Assembly (NCBI GenBank): GCA_001804805.1
Contig: MHBH01000069.1
Location: 1 to 64,000, forward strand
Direction: 5' to 3'
DNA length: 64,000 nucleotides
From: Lentisphaerae bacterium GWF2_49_21
GTDB lineage: Bacteria > Verrucomicrobiota > Lentisphaeria > Victivallales > GWF2-50-93
In this document: one piece after another, positions 16,642 to 27,800 of the stretch
Layout: every line of letters begins with the position of its first letter
Numbering within the stretch: position 1 is the first letter of the stretch
Program-made: the position numbers and the translations under genes
The notes under the pieces: model-generated
Told to the model about the DNA's origin: nothing
The model's database searches: none
The model's input: the letters and a program-made list of their open reading frames with translations, nothing else

Positions 16642-19100
16642 TCCTCCTCGCCGATATATTCAAGCTTGGCATAGGGTGTCCTTGTTGCCTCAAAAACTTT
16701 TTCGAAATCAAGTTTTTTCAAATCTTCCTTTGTCAACTTTTCCGTTATCTCGACGAACTTTAGATTTTTATCCAGATACTCGCCGAGATATTTGTCTTTT
16801 TCAACCTCCTTGATTATACTATTCTTTTTTTCTATTATCAGGTAATGATATGCACCATAGTCATAAAGGTTGTAGCGTAAACCTGTTTTAGAATTCACAT
16901 GGCCGAGTTCGAAGGATCTGCCGTTGGCATCTGTCATATTGAGATATTTCCTCTCAAAATCGGCCTTCCAGTAACCCTTGACGTCACCGCTGGCGGCCAA
17001 TGTGAATTTCATAGGAACCTCAAGTTCAAGGTCCGCTGGGATCACTCGCAAGATTTCAATCAATGCATCCTTGTAGGTCATTTTCTCCCCGAACTTCTTG
17101 CTCCAGAATTCATCGAAGGAGATTACGACGCTTGCCTGAGAATTTTCGCCTATGCTGGCATCTCCATTTTTCCTGATGTTTTCAAGGTTCGTACCGAGGT
17201 ACTTGGAAACGTCATAGCAGGGATAGTGGTGAGCAAACTGGCTATATTTCACATCTCCCTCTATTCTAACCAGAAGTTCGCCCTCCGCCGTAATTCCGGA
17301 GGTCTTTTTAAGGGCCTCACTCAAAAAAGCACCTATGTCTCCTTTTATATCAGGAAGAGGAATGCCAGGGGGGGTATCCGGGATCAGATCGAGTTTACAT
17401 GCTTTCATAATCGCATCTGCGAGATATTTCATCGCATCCGCCTTTTTATCGATAATATCCTTGCCGGCCTCAGATTTTATTGCCCAGTTGTTCTTATGAC
17501 TTTCGCAGATTACCGGCATAGTGTCATGTCTGTGGACTTTGCAGTTGTGCTCAGCTTTAATATTATGTATGACAAACTCATCATAACTTCCCTTAAATTC
17601 GATTTTTTCACTAAAATTGATCATCCACGAAAGATACTTCCCCAGATCACTGTCAAGTTTATTGGAAACCATCTTCATGAATTCTATGTAGAATTTACTT
17701 CCCTCCATCCACTTCTGCAGATCGAATGCGGCACCTTTAACATCTGTGTAGTTCAATTTTAATCCTCCATTGGGCCCCGCGATCAACCAAAACTTCTCTT
17801 TTGCGTTGTCTTTGTTCCATTCATCTTTGCTGTCTCCCCATTCGGCTATAAGAGAGTAATATTGGCATCTGTCCACGATTCGCCTGGGGATTTTATAAAT
17901 ATTTTCTCCACCGGCGATGGTGTCGGAATATATCTCTACAGTACGGTTCCCTTCATCTTTGAGATAAAGCTTGAAAGGCAGTTCGTCAGGGTAATTCTCC
18001 GGATGGCAGGTAAATCTTATTTCCGCATTCTTGTCCAGGCATCCGAATGTTTTTGGAAGATTAATATCACGGTATAGGTATTTACGGTATAGCTTGTTAT
18101 TCCAGTCTATGGTGTTCTTTATCTCGCAGATTCCATCTATCTTCACTCGCAACTCCGCCAAGTCAATGGTGAAATCATCCTTCGCTTCATACTTCTCTTT
18201 TGAAGACGCTGTGATAACGATATTCCCAAGATCTTCGAATGGGGGATGGTCTGTTTTAAGAGAAATGACCCCCTTAGCATCAACTGTCACGTAATCGGAA
18301 CCTTCAGATACAGACCATGTCACGCTGTCTTTTTTGTAAGAATCGCCTGTGAAGGCAGTATGCGCCAATACGTCATAACCATTCAATTCTTCCCATTTTG
18401 AAATAAGACCATAATGTTCTGTAAATAAAATTTTATAGATAGTGAGAACCGATATGTCATAATGTTCTGATGGATTGCTACGACTTCTTCCTGTGACAGT
18501 ATATTGTCCGCCGTGCTCAAGATAAACATCGCTGTTGGGGCCGAATGACAGCTCAGCTTTGCCGGATGCCGTCTTTGCAACGCCCATTCCGGATACGAGC
18601 CAGTCGCTTGACTGCCATTGTATATTATTATAGTCATTAAAGACAAAGGCCGCAAATACGACACCGGTATCCTGATTCCACACAATGTCTGCCGTCTCTG
18701 GAAAAATCCTGTATAGATTGCAGTGCCCATCTATGGTGAAAGTCGGAACCGGCCCGTTTCCCTCCCCTTTCACAATTTTGCCTTTCAGCGTCGCGGGGAA
18801 AAGCGTCGGTGCCTGCTTATAATTCCCAACCGTCCCTTTAGCCTTCGCATACTTCAGTCCGGTTGAATATTCCGATATCCATTCACCGCCCGGTCCAACT
18901 TTTTCCATCCATGCGCCTATTATTTTCCAGTCATCCACGGCATGCCCAGACATCTCGAATGAATTTTCCATCGAACTCTTGAATTCGACGCTCTTGCTGG
19001 CTCCGCCCCACAGGCCACCGGCGTCCTTTTCTTCTACTCCAGCTGTTCGAAAGCAGAAAAGTATTGCAAAAATACAGCACAGATAACAGAGTTTCCTCAT
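16638..19100 (-). CDS. Exported protein with Big_2-like segment, unknown function (operon gene 2 of 4)
   Basis: An 820-residue protein with a signal peptide (RKLCYLCCIFAILFCF). Most of it is unassigned. Residues ~245-315 (VTWSVSEGSDYVTVDAKGVI followed by ITASSK) resemble a bacterial Ig-like Big_2 domain, typical of surface-exposed proteins. A later segment has several Cys and His residues (HNCKVHRHDTMPVICESHKN) that could bind a metal. The C-terminus is charged and helical (VEITEKLTKEDLKKLDFEKV). Translation is coupled by 4-bp overlaps to the TPR gene upstream and to the 476-residue protein downstream. Function is unknown; periplasmic or cell-surface localisation is inferred. Confidence 0.6.
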   Translation of the reverse strand: MRKLCYLCCIFAILFCFRTAGVEEKDAGGLWGGASKSVEFKSSMENSFEMSGHAVDDWKIIGAWMEKVGPGGEWISEYSTGLKYAKAKGTVGNYKQAPTLFPATLKGKIVKGEGNGPVPTFTIDGHCNLYRIFPETADIVWNQDTGVVFAAFVFNDYNNIQWQSSDWLVSGMGVAKTASGKAELSFGPNSDVYLEHGGQYTVTGRSRSNPSEHYDISVLTIYKILFTEHYGLISKWEELNGYDVLAHTAFTGDSYKKDSVTWSVSEGSDYVTVDAKGVISLKTDHPPFEDLGNIVITASSKEKYEAKDDFTIDLAELRVKIDGICEIKNTIDWNNKLYRKYLYRDINLPKTFGCLDKNAEIRFTCHPENYPDELPFKLYLKDEGNRTVEIYSDTIAGGENIYKIPRRIVDRCQYYSLIAEWGDSKDEWNKDNAKEKFWLIAGPNGGLKLNYTDVKGAAFDLQKWMEGSKFYIEFMKMVSNKLDSDLGKYLSWMINFSEKIEFKGSYDEFVIHNIKAEHNCKVHRHDTMPVICESHKNNWAIKSEAGKDIIDKKADAMKYLADAIMKACKLDLIPDTPPGIPLPDIKGDIGAFLSEALKKTSGITAEGELLVRIEGDVKYSQFAHHYPCYDVSKYLGTNLENIRKNGDASIGENSQASVVISFDEFWSKKFGEKMTYKDALIEILRVIPADLELEVPMKFTLAASGDVKGYWKADFERKYLNMTDANGRSFELGHVNSKTGLRYNLYDYGAYHYLIIEKKNSIIKEVEKDKYLGEYLDKNLKFVEITEKLTKEDLKKLDFEKVFEATRTPYAKLEYIGEEE

Positions 19101-20980
19101 TGGATTTTTCCTTTATTTTTAATGAAATCTTCCAAGCTCTGGGTATAACCGGAGCCTGGGAATGACTCCTTAAGTTTTGCAAGATACTTTTCCGCCTCAT
19201 TTTCATTGCCGGAGCGCATGTTCGCGTACCCCAGCCTGAAGAGCGCCTTGTCCCGGAATCTTCCGTCGGGGAAAAGCTTCAAGTACGATTCAAAGAGCGT
19301 GGCAGCCTCCTTCGCACGGTCAGCATCGGCATGGCAGTAGGAGGCCAGATAAATCATCGCAGTCCCGGCGATCGGCGTCTTCCCTCCAAACTTCATAGCG
19401 TCGGAAAGCATTTTCTCAGCCTCCTTCGAGCGGTCTCCGCAGGCTGCAGTTCCGATAAGGGCGATAGCCCTTTCACAATCATCGTTCCTGGGCTCGTCGG
19501 CAATCTGTCTAAAATACTTCTTCGCCACATCAAATTTCTCGATCAGGTAGTTCAGTTCCGCGTAGGAGCAGAGCAATTTGTTTTTGCCTTTCAGATATTT
19601 TTTCTCCTCCACCGAGAAGACCATGTATCCGACGTTGCATGCCGACTCCAGCCGCCAGAGCGCATTTGGTATGTGCTTAGCATCGAGCATAGCCAAATCC
19701 TTACTTATCGTCTTGATTTGCAGGAAGCATTCCCTGGCCTTGTCGGTCCGTCCTGCTACCAAATGCAGGAATCCGGACCATGTGAGGCATTCTCGCTCTT
19801 TCTCGTCCCTCAGCCATGGCGCATTTTTAATGTCTATAATCTCCTTCGCTCCCTGTTTCCTGTAGGTGGTCCGAAACCACTCATCAAGGCCGATCAGGGG
19901 GCCCACCGGAGAAGAAATTATGGAAACCTTATCCGACACCGTATAAAGATCAATGGAATCTTTCTGTTCGCGAGCCAACTGGAAAAAGTCCAGAGCCTGG
20001 GAATAATATTTTCGGGCAGCATCGGCATCCAGATCCTTCTCCAATGAAATTTTCCCGAGCCTCATAAGCGCATCGCCAAAATAAACACTCTTTGATTGGC
20101 GCTTTATAAAATCTTCAAGAACTTTCTTTGCCTCATCTGTTTTTCCAATTTCGGAAAAACAATCGGAATATGTCAAGTGTATCGCCTGTTCACATAATGT
20201 TCTGGGATACTTGACCAATAAATCCCTGCATGCGGTCATAGAAGCCTCATATGATTTTTCATCATAAAGAGTCCTTGCCTTGACATACAGGGCATATTCT
20301 TCTCCGTATTCCGCCTCGAGAAGTTCTATGGAAACTAGGAAAAGGAGCTCATCAATCTTCGGTTTCAGCTGCTTATAGTCCCGATTGCCATCTGTAAGTT
20401 TGGCATCCCCTTCTGACACCTTCCCTTTTTTCTCTTTCAGATAGGCTTCAGCTGTTTCTAATGCCTTCCTCAGGTACATGTCAGCCTTGCTGAACTCATT
20501 TAGATCAAAAAGTACAGCTCCGTATTTGTATTGGCTCCGGGCCTTGTCTATACCTTCCGTATTGTTTTCGGCATAATCTAGCATCTTAAAGGACTCGCGG
20601 ACGGATGGCTTGTCCCTGTCGGCGGCCTTGCAATGGGCGGCTTCGAGGAAGGCTTTCAGATAGGACGATTTGAAGGGAAAGGTGCTGTTCTTGCTTATCC
20701 TGTCAAAGTCTGAGCAGTCGCTGACGGCTTCGAGAGCCTTGTCGATTTTCTTCTCGTCCCTGTACGTTTCTGAAAGCAGCGCCTTGGCATCGAACTTTGT
20801 ATCGCTGTCCTTCTTTTCTCGTGCGAACTTCGCGATCTCGGTAATGCCCTTTGAACGGTTTTTTTCAGAACTTAAAAGCTTTACAGCTTCAACAAATGGC
20901 TGGTTAGCAGAAGGCTTGTCTTCGGAATTAACAGAAAAAGCGCAGGAAATTAAACTCGTCAGTATGAGAACTTTAACCAC
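19097..20980 (-). CDS. Exported TPR-repeat protein (operon gene 1 of 4)
   Basis: A 627-residue protein starting at a GTG with GGGGG 8 nt upstream; the overlapping ATG is followed at once by a stop. After a short signal peptide (VKVLILTSLISCAFS) the protein is nearly all helical TPR/Sel1-like repeats, e.g. ARSQYKYGAVLFDLNEFSKA, ALMRLGKISLEKDLDADAAR and FRLGYANMRSGNENEAEKYL near the C-terminus, the last resembling outer-membrane assembly TPR modules of the YbgF/BamD type. It is the first gene of the operon and probably a periplasmic scaffold for the products encoded downstream. Confidence 0.75.
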   Translation of the reverse strand: MVKVLILTSLISCAFSVNSEDKPSANQPFVEAVKLLSSEKNRSKGITEIAKFAREKKDSDTKFDAKALLSETYRDEKKIDKALEAVSDCSDFDRISKNSTFPFKSSYLKAFLEAAHCKAADRDKPSVRESFKMLDYAENNTEGIDKARSQYKYGAVLFDLNEFSKADMYLRKALETAEAYLKEKKGKVSEGDAKLTDGNRDYKQLKPKIDELLFLVSIELLEAEYGEEYALYVKARTLYDEKSYEASMTACRDLLVKYPRTLCEQAIHLTYSDCFSEIGKTDEAKKVLEDFIKRQSKSVYFGDALMRLGKISLEKDLDADAARKYYSQALDFFQLAREQKDSIDLYTVSDKVSIISSPVGPLIGLDEWFRTTYRKQGAKEIIDIKNAPWLRDEKERECLTWSGFLHLVAGRTDKARECFLQIKTISKDLAMLDAKHIPNALWRLESACNVGYMVFSVEEKKYLKGKNKLLCSYAELNYLIEKFDVAKKYFRQIADEPRNDDCERAIALIGTAACGDRSKEAEKMLSDAMKFGGKTPIAGTAMIYLASYCHADADRAKEAATLFESYLKLFPDGRFRDKALFRLGYANMRSGNENEAEKYLAKLKESFPGSGYTQSLEDFIKNKGKIQ

Positions 20981-21118
20981 TACATGCCCCCTATGCCATA
21001 ATCTTCATCAGCCACAGGATAAAATCTTTACAACAGCCAATACAATAGTTTTTACACTCAAAAAATCAAATGGGTTATGGAGATATCTTGAATAACTGTT
21101 CTTGAGAAAGATGTCATC

Positions 21119-22297
21119 TCAAACCTTCTTCACGGTCGCTCCTTCACCGATTCCACAGATGATCGTCTCGGTGTCTTTTCCTGTCCTGAGCTTGAACGCG
21201 GACCTGATCCTGTCGCAGTACTTCTCCGCCTGCTTGTCCTCGACAAGGTGTATGCTGATCCCTCCGAACCCACCGCCGCTCAGGCGCGCCCCGATGCATC
21301 CGGGAATGGACTTGGAGAGCTCGACAAGATAATCGAGTTCCGGACAGCTGTTCTCGAAATTCTTCCTTGAACTCTCGTGCGATTCGTAGAGGAGCTTTCC
21401 AAAAGCAACGACATCTCCGTCGTCAAGAGCCTTGACTCCCTGGACGACTCTGGTGTTTTCGCCGACGATATGCAGGGCGCGCAAATAGTCAATCCTGTCC
21501 ATGAGCCCCTTTTCCTTCTCGAGAAGTTCCAGTGACACATCGCGCAGCGCCTTGACCTTAGGGTGTTTCTTCTTGATTGCAGCAACCGCCTTCTCACAGC
21601 TCTGCCGCCTTACATTGTAGTCCGAATCGACAAGGTCATGCTTGACCATCGAGTTAGCCACGACCAGGACATAGCCCGCATGGAGCTTTACGTTTCTTAT
21701 GACTTCGACAGTGCGGAAGTCGCAATAGATGAGGGAATCCTTCTTCCCGAAGATGGAACTGAACTGATCGAGCAGACCGCTTTTGATCCCGATATAGTTG
21801 TTCTCGCTCCCCTGCCCTATGCGCGCCCAGTCCGGGGAAGAGAATTCGATTCCGAACGCCTTGCTGAACGCGTAGCACGAGGAGACTTCGAGCGCGGCCG
21901 AACTGCTCATGCCGGCAGAAAGCGGGACTGTGCTTGTCACGACCGCGTCGAACGCACCGATATCCTTACCGCGTTTGCGGATTTCGCAGATGACGCCTTT
22001 GACGTAGTTCGTCCAGTCGCCCTTCACAGCCTTGTCGATCTCGTCAAGATTGAATTCAACTGGCTTGTCGCCTTTCTGATGACTGCTGAACAAGCGGCAC
22101 TTCTTCCCTTTGACGGACTTGAGCGCGACCTCGGTGGACTGGTTGACGGCGGCGCTCAGGACAACGCCCTCGTTGTAGTCGGTGTGGTTTCCAAGTATCT
22201 CGAGACGGCCCGGTGCGCGTGCAAAAACTTCCGGCTTGCTTCCATAGACTTTTTCGAACAGTTCGATCGTCTGTTTTTCAGTATTGGTTTTATTCAT
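21119..22297 (-). CDS. galK: Galactokinase
   Basis: GHMP-family kinase that phosphorylates galactose at C1 (Leloir pathway). The 392-residue protein carries the galactokinase signature APGRLEILGNHTDYNEG (28-44), the ATP-binding loop PLSAGMSSSAALE (around 125-137) and the C-terminal GHMP motif GARLSGGGFGG. Length is normal. No galT, galE or galactose regulator is next to it. It is divergent from purA across 199 bp. It probably handles galactose released by the saccharolytic loci, which is an inference. Confidence 0.95.
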   Translation of the reverse strand: MNKTNTEKQTIELFEKVYGSKPEVFARAPGRLEILGNHTDYNEGVVLSAAVNQSTEVALKSVKGKKCRLFSSHQKGDKPVEFNLDEIDKAVKGDWTNYVKGVICEIRKRGKDIGAFDAVVTSTVPLSAGMSSSAALEVSSCYAFSKAFGIEFSSPDWARIGQGSENNYIGIKSGLLDQFSSIFGKKDSLIYCDFRTVEVIRNVKLHAGYVLVVANSMVKHDLVDSDYNVRRQSCEKAVAAIKKKHPKVKALRDVSLELLEKEKGLMDRIDYLRALHIVGENTRVVQGVKALDDGDVVAFGKLLYESHESSRKNFENSCPELDYLVELSKSIPGCIGARLSGGGFGGISIHLVEDKQAEKYCDRIRSAFKLRTGKDTETIICGIGEGATVKKV

Positions 22298-22408
22298 CGG
22301 CTTCCCCTGTATTTAAAGATGTATTGAAGACACAGAAGATACAAAGCAAACTCATTTTTTTCCACCCTGCAAGAACTTAATTTCACAAATTTAAGGCTGC
22401 TTGCAGGC

Positions 22409-22437
22409 TTGACATTTACATCTGAAATACTTATTGT
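22409..22437 (+). promoter_or_regulatory. Candidate promoter of purA
   Basis: TTGACA (22409-22414), 17-nt spacer, TATTGT (22432-22437), about 60 bp before the purA start. The -35 box is consensus and the -10 box weak. Confidence 0.45.
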
Positions 22438-22484
22438 AGTCAACTTGCCGGTATAACAAATAAGAACTATTAAGAACAATATAA

Positions 22485-23771
<1,287 letters not shown>

Positions 23772-23777
23772 AGGTAG

Positions 23778-23798
23778 GGCGGTTTCGCCGAAACCGCC
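23778..23798 (+). terminator. Hairpin downstream of purA
   Basis: GGCGGTTTC (23778-23786) and GAAACCGCC (23790-23798) form a perfect 9-bp stem with a 3-nt loop, 7 bp after the purA stop. It lacks a T-run. Confidence 0.5.
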
Positions 23799-23838
23799 GC
23801 CTTAAGAACAAACGATTCAGCGAACCGACAAGGAAAAC

Positions 23839-23992
23839 AAAAGAACAGCTCTTGCGAGCTTGATCCTCCTTCGCCATATGAGCTACGGAGGACAGGCTAC
23901 AAACAAATTCCATACTGTTTTATTATTCGTTTGTAGCAGGTCGCGCCATAGCTTCTTAGCGACGGCGGATTAATGCCGCAAGGCATGTTCTT
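23839..23992. repeat. Composite intergenic repeat, family D with nested family A copies
   Basis: The left end (23839-23863) is identical over 25 bp to 33363-33387 (core AACAGCTCTTGCGAGCTTGA). The right end (CGCAAGGCATGTTCTT, 23977-23992) resembles CGCAAGACGTGTTCTT at 33433-33448. Two copies of hairpin family A lie inside, at 23864-23897 (diverged) and 23944-23968. The 235-bp interval between purA and the next gene is almost all repeat; I see no gene in it. Confidence 0.65.
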
Positions 23993-24006
23993 GGAATTTT
24001 ATATAA

Positions 24007-24804
24007 ATGACAAAACTGGAACCAGGCAAAGCCACCATCTGCATTGTGAACTACAAGACCGAGGAGCTCACGCGCCTCTGCCTGCGGAGCATCCGCAGAT
24101 TCACAAGAGACTATCCCTACGAGGTCGTCGTGGTCGACAACGATTCTGGCGATGCATCATTGGACTATCTGCGTTCGCTCTCCTGGATAAAGCTGATCGA
24201 ACGTCCAGGACAGGTCATGAAATCCGGTTCATGGGCGCACGGCACCGCCCTCGATCTAGGTCTTGACGCCGCCCGGACTGAATTCTTCGTCGCGATGCAT
24301 TCGGACACATTCGTCCATAAGGCCGGATGGCTTCCGTTCCTTGCGGATCTCGCAAAACAGGACATTGCATGCGCCGGCGGCGGCAAGCTCGAACTCACGC
24401 CCAAATGGCAGTTGATCCTCAAGGATGCAACAGACATAAAAAAATGGCTCAGGCAGATCAAGGGCGACACCAGGCTCCGATTCTATGTCAGGACAATCTG
24501 CGCACTTTACAGGACCGAGATCCTCAGGAAGGAGAATCTCCGTTTCTCGATGGGCGTGGACGAGGGTTTTACCTGTGGGAAACAGCTTTACTACAAACTG
24601 CTTGAACACGGACATGGCACAGTGGAAGTCTCCGCGCTCAACATGTCCGAATATATATTCCATCTCGCCCATGCGACCATGGTGCTGAATCCCGAATTCA
24701 CAGTAAAGGAACGCACTGGAAAAAAATGCCGAAGGGAGCTCATGAAAGTCCTCAATTCGCCCCTCGCCAAAGAAATACTTGCTGACTCAGGCCTAGACAA
24801 ATAA
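24007..24804 (+). CDS. Family 2 glycosyltransferase
   Basis: A 265-residue GT-A-fold glycosyltransferase. The nucleotide-binding N-terminus reads TICIVNYKTEELTRLCLRSI (7-26) and VVVVDNDSGDAS (40-51). The DxD-equivalent is MHSDTF (near 97-102). There is no membrane segment. The acceptor and sugar donor cannot be told. It is likely to act in surface polysaccharide or glycoconjugate assembly. The gene follows a repeat-filled gap with no clear promoter. Confidence 0.85.
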   Translation: MTKLEPGKATICIVNYKTEELTRLCLRSIRRFTRDYPYEVVVVDNDSGDASLDYLRSLSWIKLIERPGQVMKSGSWAHGTALDLGLDAARTEFFVAMHSDTFVHKAGWLPFLADLAKQDIACAGGGKLELTPKWQLILKDATDIKKWLRQIKGDTRLRFYVRTICALYRTEILRKENLRFSMGVDEGFTCGKQLYYKLLEHGHGTVEVSALNMSEYIFHLAHATMVLNPEFTVKERTGKKCRRELMKVLNSPLAKEILADSGLDK

Positions 24805-24888
24805 ATCTGGTTTTCCAACTCGTAAAAAGTGGTTTCGGCAGTAGATTATGAGTTGCGTAGTTTCAATTTCTTAAGAGGAGGACATCAC

Positions 24889-27800
24889 ATGAAAAACCTT
24901 GTTGTCTTATTGCTCGCACTATTTTCCCTTATCTCATTTCCTGCGATGGCACAGTATTCCACCGACGAAGGAAATGCCGCCAGGACCCTCTGGCTGAAGG
25001 GTTTCGACGTCTTTGAAAAGGCCGAATCCGCCGAGAAGGTCGGCGACAAAAAGAATTCCGTTTCGCTATATAAGGAATCACTCTCCTACTTCCAGAAGGT
25101 AAAGACACAATATCCTAAATGGAACAGCGCACTCGTCGAATACAGACTCAAGATATGCGACAGGAAGATCCAGACACTCACTGCAGAACCAGCCGCCCCG
25201 GTGGCTGTTCGAACGCCGGCTGCGCCTGGAAAAACGCCTGCCCCCGTCTCCGCCGCCGATTCCGAGAAGGAGCTGAAACAGCTCAGGGAGAGGCTCAGCC
25301 TTGCTGAGAAGGCGCTAAGGGACACACAGAAACGCCTCGATCTTACGCTAATTTCCCTCAACGAGGCCAGGAAGGAGGCCGCTCTCGGTATCAAGTCGAA
25401 GGAGGAGATCCAGGATGTCATCAAGGAGAAGAATGATCTCGAGAAGAAGACAGCCCTGCTTTCCGAAGAGCTGAAAAGGCTCCAGGAGGAGAAGGACAAG
25501 AAGGTTGACGATTCAAAAATAAACGAGAAGCTTGATGCCGAACGGAAGAATGCCCAGAAACTCAAGGATGACAATGCCGCGCTCCTGGCAAAGAACGATG
25601 AATTGAAGGCTCAGCACCAGAAAGTGGCTTCCGATAAGATGGAGCTTGATTTCAAAGTGGCCAAGATCACGGAAGTGCAGAAGACTTTCGATGAAAAGAT
25701 AGCGACCGCATCCAAGATCGTCGATGACCTTTCCGCCAAGCTGAAATCCTCCGAAAAGCTCAGGACCTCCGCTGAATCTGACTTGAAGGATCTGCAGGCC
25801 AGGTTCGAAAAGCAGAAGCAGGAAAATGACGGGCTTTCCAAAAAGCTCAAGGAAATTGCCGGGAATCCGGCCTCCAGCGAACTCGCAAAGCAGCTGCAGT
25901 CCGACAATGAGAAACTGAAAAAGGAACTCGAAGGAGTCAATACCATCCTCACCAGGGAGACACTTGAAAAGACAAAGCTGTCCGACGAGAAGAAGGAGAT
26001 CTCCGCGAAGCTTGAAAAGGTCGAGGCCATACTCATTGATGCAAAAAAGCAGAACACGCAGTATTCATCCGAGGTTGAAAAACTCAGGAAGAAGGTCTCT
26101 GAAACCGATTCCGTTGCAGCAACCTACCAGAAAAACATCACCCAGCTGTCGGAGGAGAACAAGACTCTGAAGAACGAGGTGCAGTCTCTCGCAGGCGGTC
26201 TTGACAAGCTCTCCAAGAAGGAGAAGGATTACACGGAGCTATCAAGGCAATACGCCTCGCTCGAGGAGAAGAGCAAGAAGATGGAGGAGTCCGCGGCCGT
26301 GCTGCAGAAGGACAGGGAAATCCTCAAGGCATCCATGGAAAAGGAGAAGCTGGAACTCCAGGAGAAGCTTGAAAAGGGCAGGAAGGAAGCCGAGGAGCTC
26401 AATAGGAAAGTCAAGGATCTCGCTGAAAACCCGGTGGCTGGCGCCCTCGCAAAACAGCTGCAGGTCGAAAACGACAAGATGAGGAAGGATCTCGAAGCGC
26501 TTGCCGCAAATGCCGAGAAGGAAACACTTGAGAAGAAAAAGCTCGCGAAGGACGTGGACAGCATAAGCAAGAAGGCCTCTGAATCAGAAGTAGCGCTTGA
26601 ATCATCACGGAAGAACACCACAAGGATATTTGACGAGAACAAGGCCCTTAAAACGCAGCTCGAGGCGCAGGCGAAGCAGATCGAACTGACAAAAGCCGAC
26701 AACGAAAATGCCAGGAAAGACCTTGCCAGGAACGCTGAATTAGCCAAAAAATACCAGGATCTCCTGAAGACAAACGCTGAAAATTCAATAAAGAATGCTG
26801 AGCTTGCGAAGATGAACTCCGAACTTGCCACCAAGCAGGCTGAATTGGTAAAGAGCATCGAAACGGCTTCCAAAGAAAGAGATGACCTGAAGGCGAAAGC
26901 AGATTCACTCGCATCCGGAATCGGCAAGAAGTCCGAATCGCTCTCCAAGAAGGAAGATGATTATATGCAGCTTGCAAAGCAGTACACCTCCCTCGAGGAA
27001 AAGAGCAAGAAGATTGAAGAGTCCGCTGCCGCGGTGCAGAAGGACAGGGAAATCCTCAAGGCATCCATGGAAAAGGAGAAGCTGGAACTCCAGGAAAAGC
27101 TTGAAAAGGGCAGGAAGGAATCCGATGAGCTCAACAGGAAAGTCAAGGAGCTTGCTGAAAACCCCGCCTCAAGCGCTCTCGCAAAACAGCTGCAGGTCGA
27201 AAACGACAAGATGCGCAAGGAGCTGGAAGCACATGCCGCAAATGCTGAGAAGGAAACACTTGCGAAGAAAAAACTGTCCACGGAAATGGACGGCATATCC
27301 AAGAAGGCCGCCGAGGTGGAAGCCTCGCTTGAGTCGTCACGGAAGGACACAACAAGGATCTTTGACGAAAACAAGGCCCTTAAAACACAGCTCGAGGCGC
27401 AGTCGAAGCAGATCGAAGCTACAAAGGCCGACAATGAGAATTTCAGGAAAGATCTTACCAAAAATGCAGAAATCGCCAAAAAATACCTGGAACTCATAAA
27501 AACAAACAATGAAAGTTCAATTAAGAATGCTGAGCTGGCGAAGGCGAATGCAGAACTTGCCACCAAACAGGCTGAGCTGGCAAAAGGCATCGAGACCGCC
27601 TCCAAGGAAAGAGATGACCTGAAGAAGAAGGCCGACTCCCTTGCTGCCGAAATCAGCAAGAGCTCAGAGCTTCTCTCCAAAAAGGATGGGGAGCTGAAGA
27701 CAGCCCTCAAAACCACTTCTTCGGTAAAGACTCTTGATGATGTCAGGAAGCAGCTGGCATCCAAGAACGACGAGATTGCAAAGCTCGCGGCACAGGCGAA

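Noticed and set aside
16899-17762. 287-codon frame antisense to the 820-residue exported protein
   Set aside because: The opposite frame is longer, has a signal peptide and is held in an operon by start/stop overlaps.
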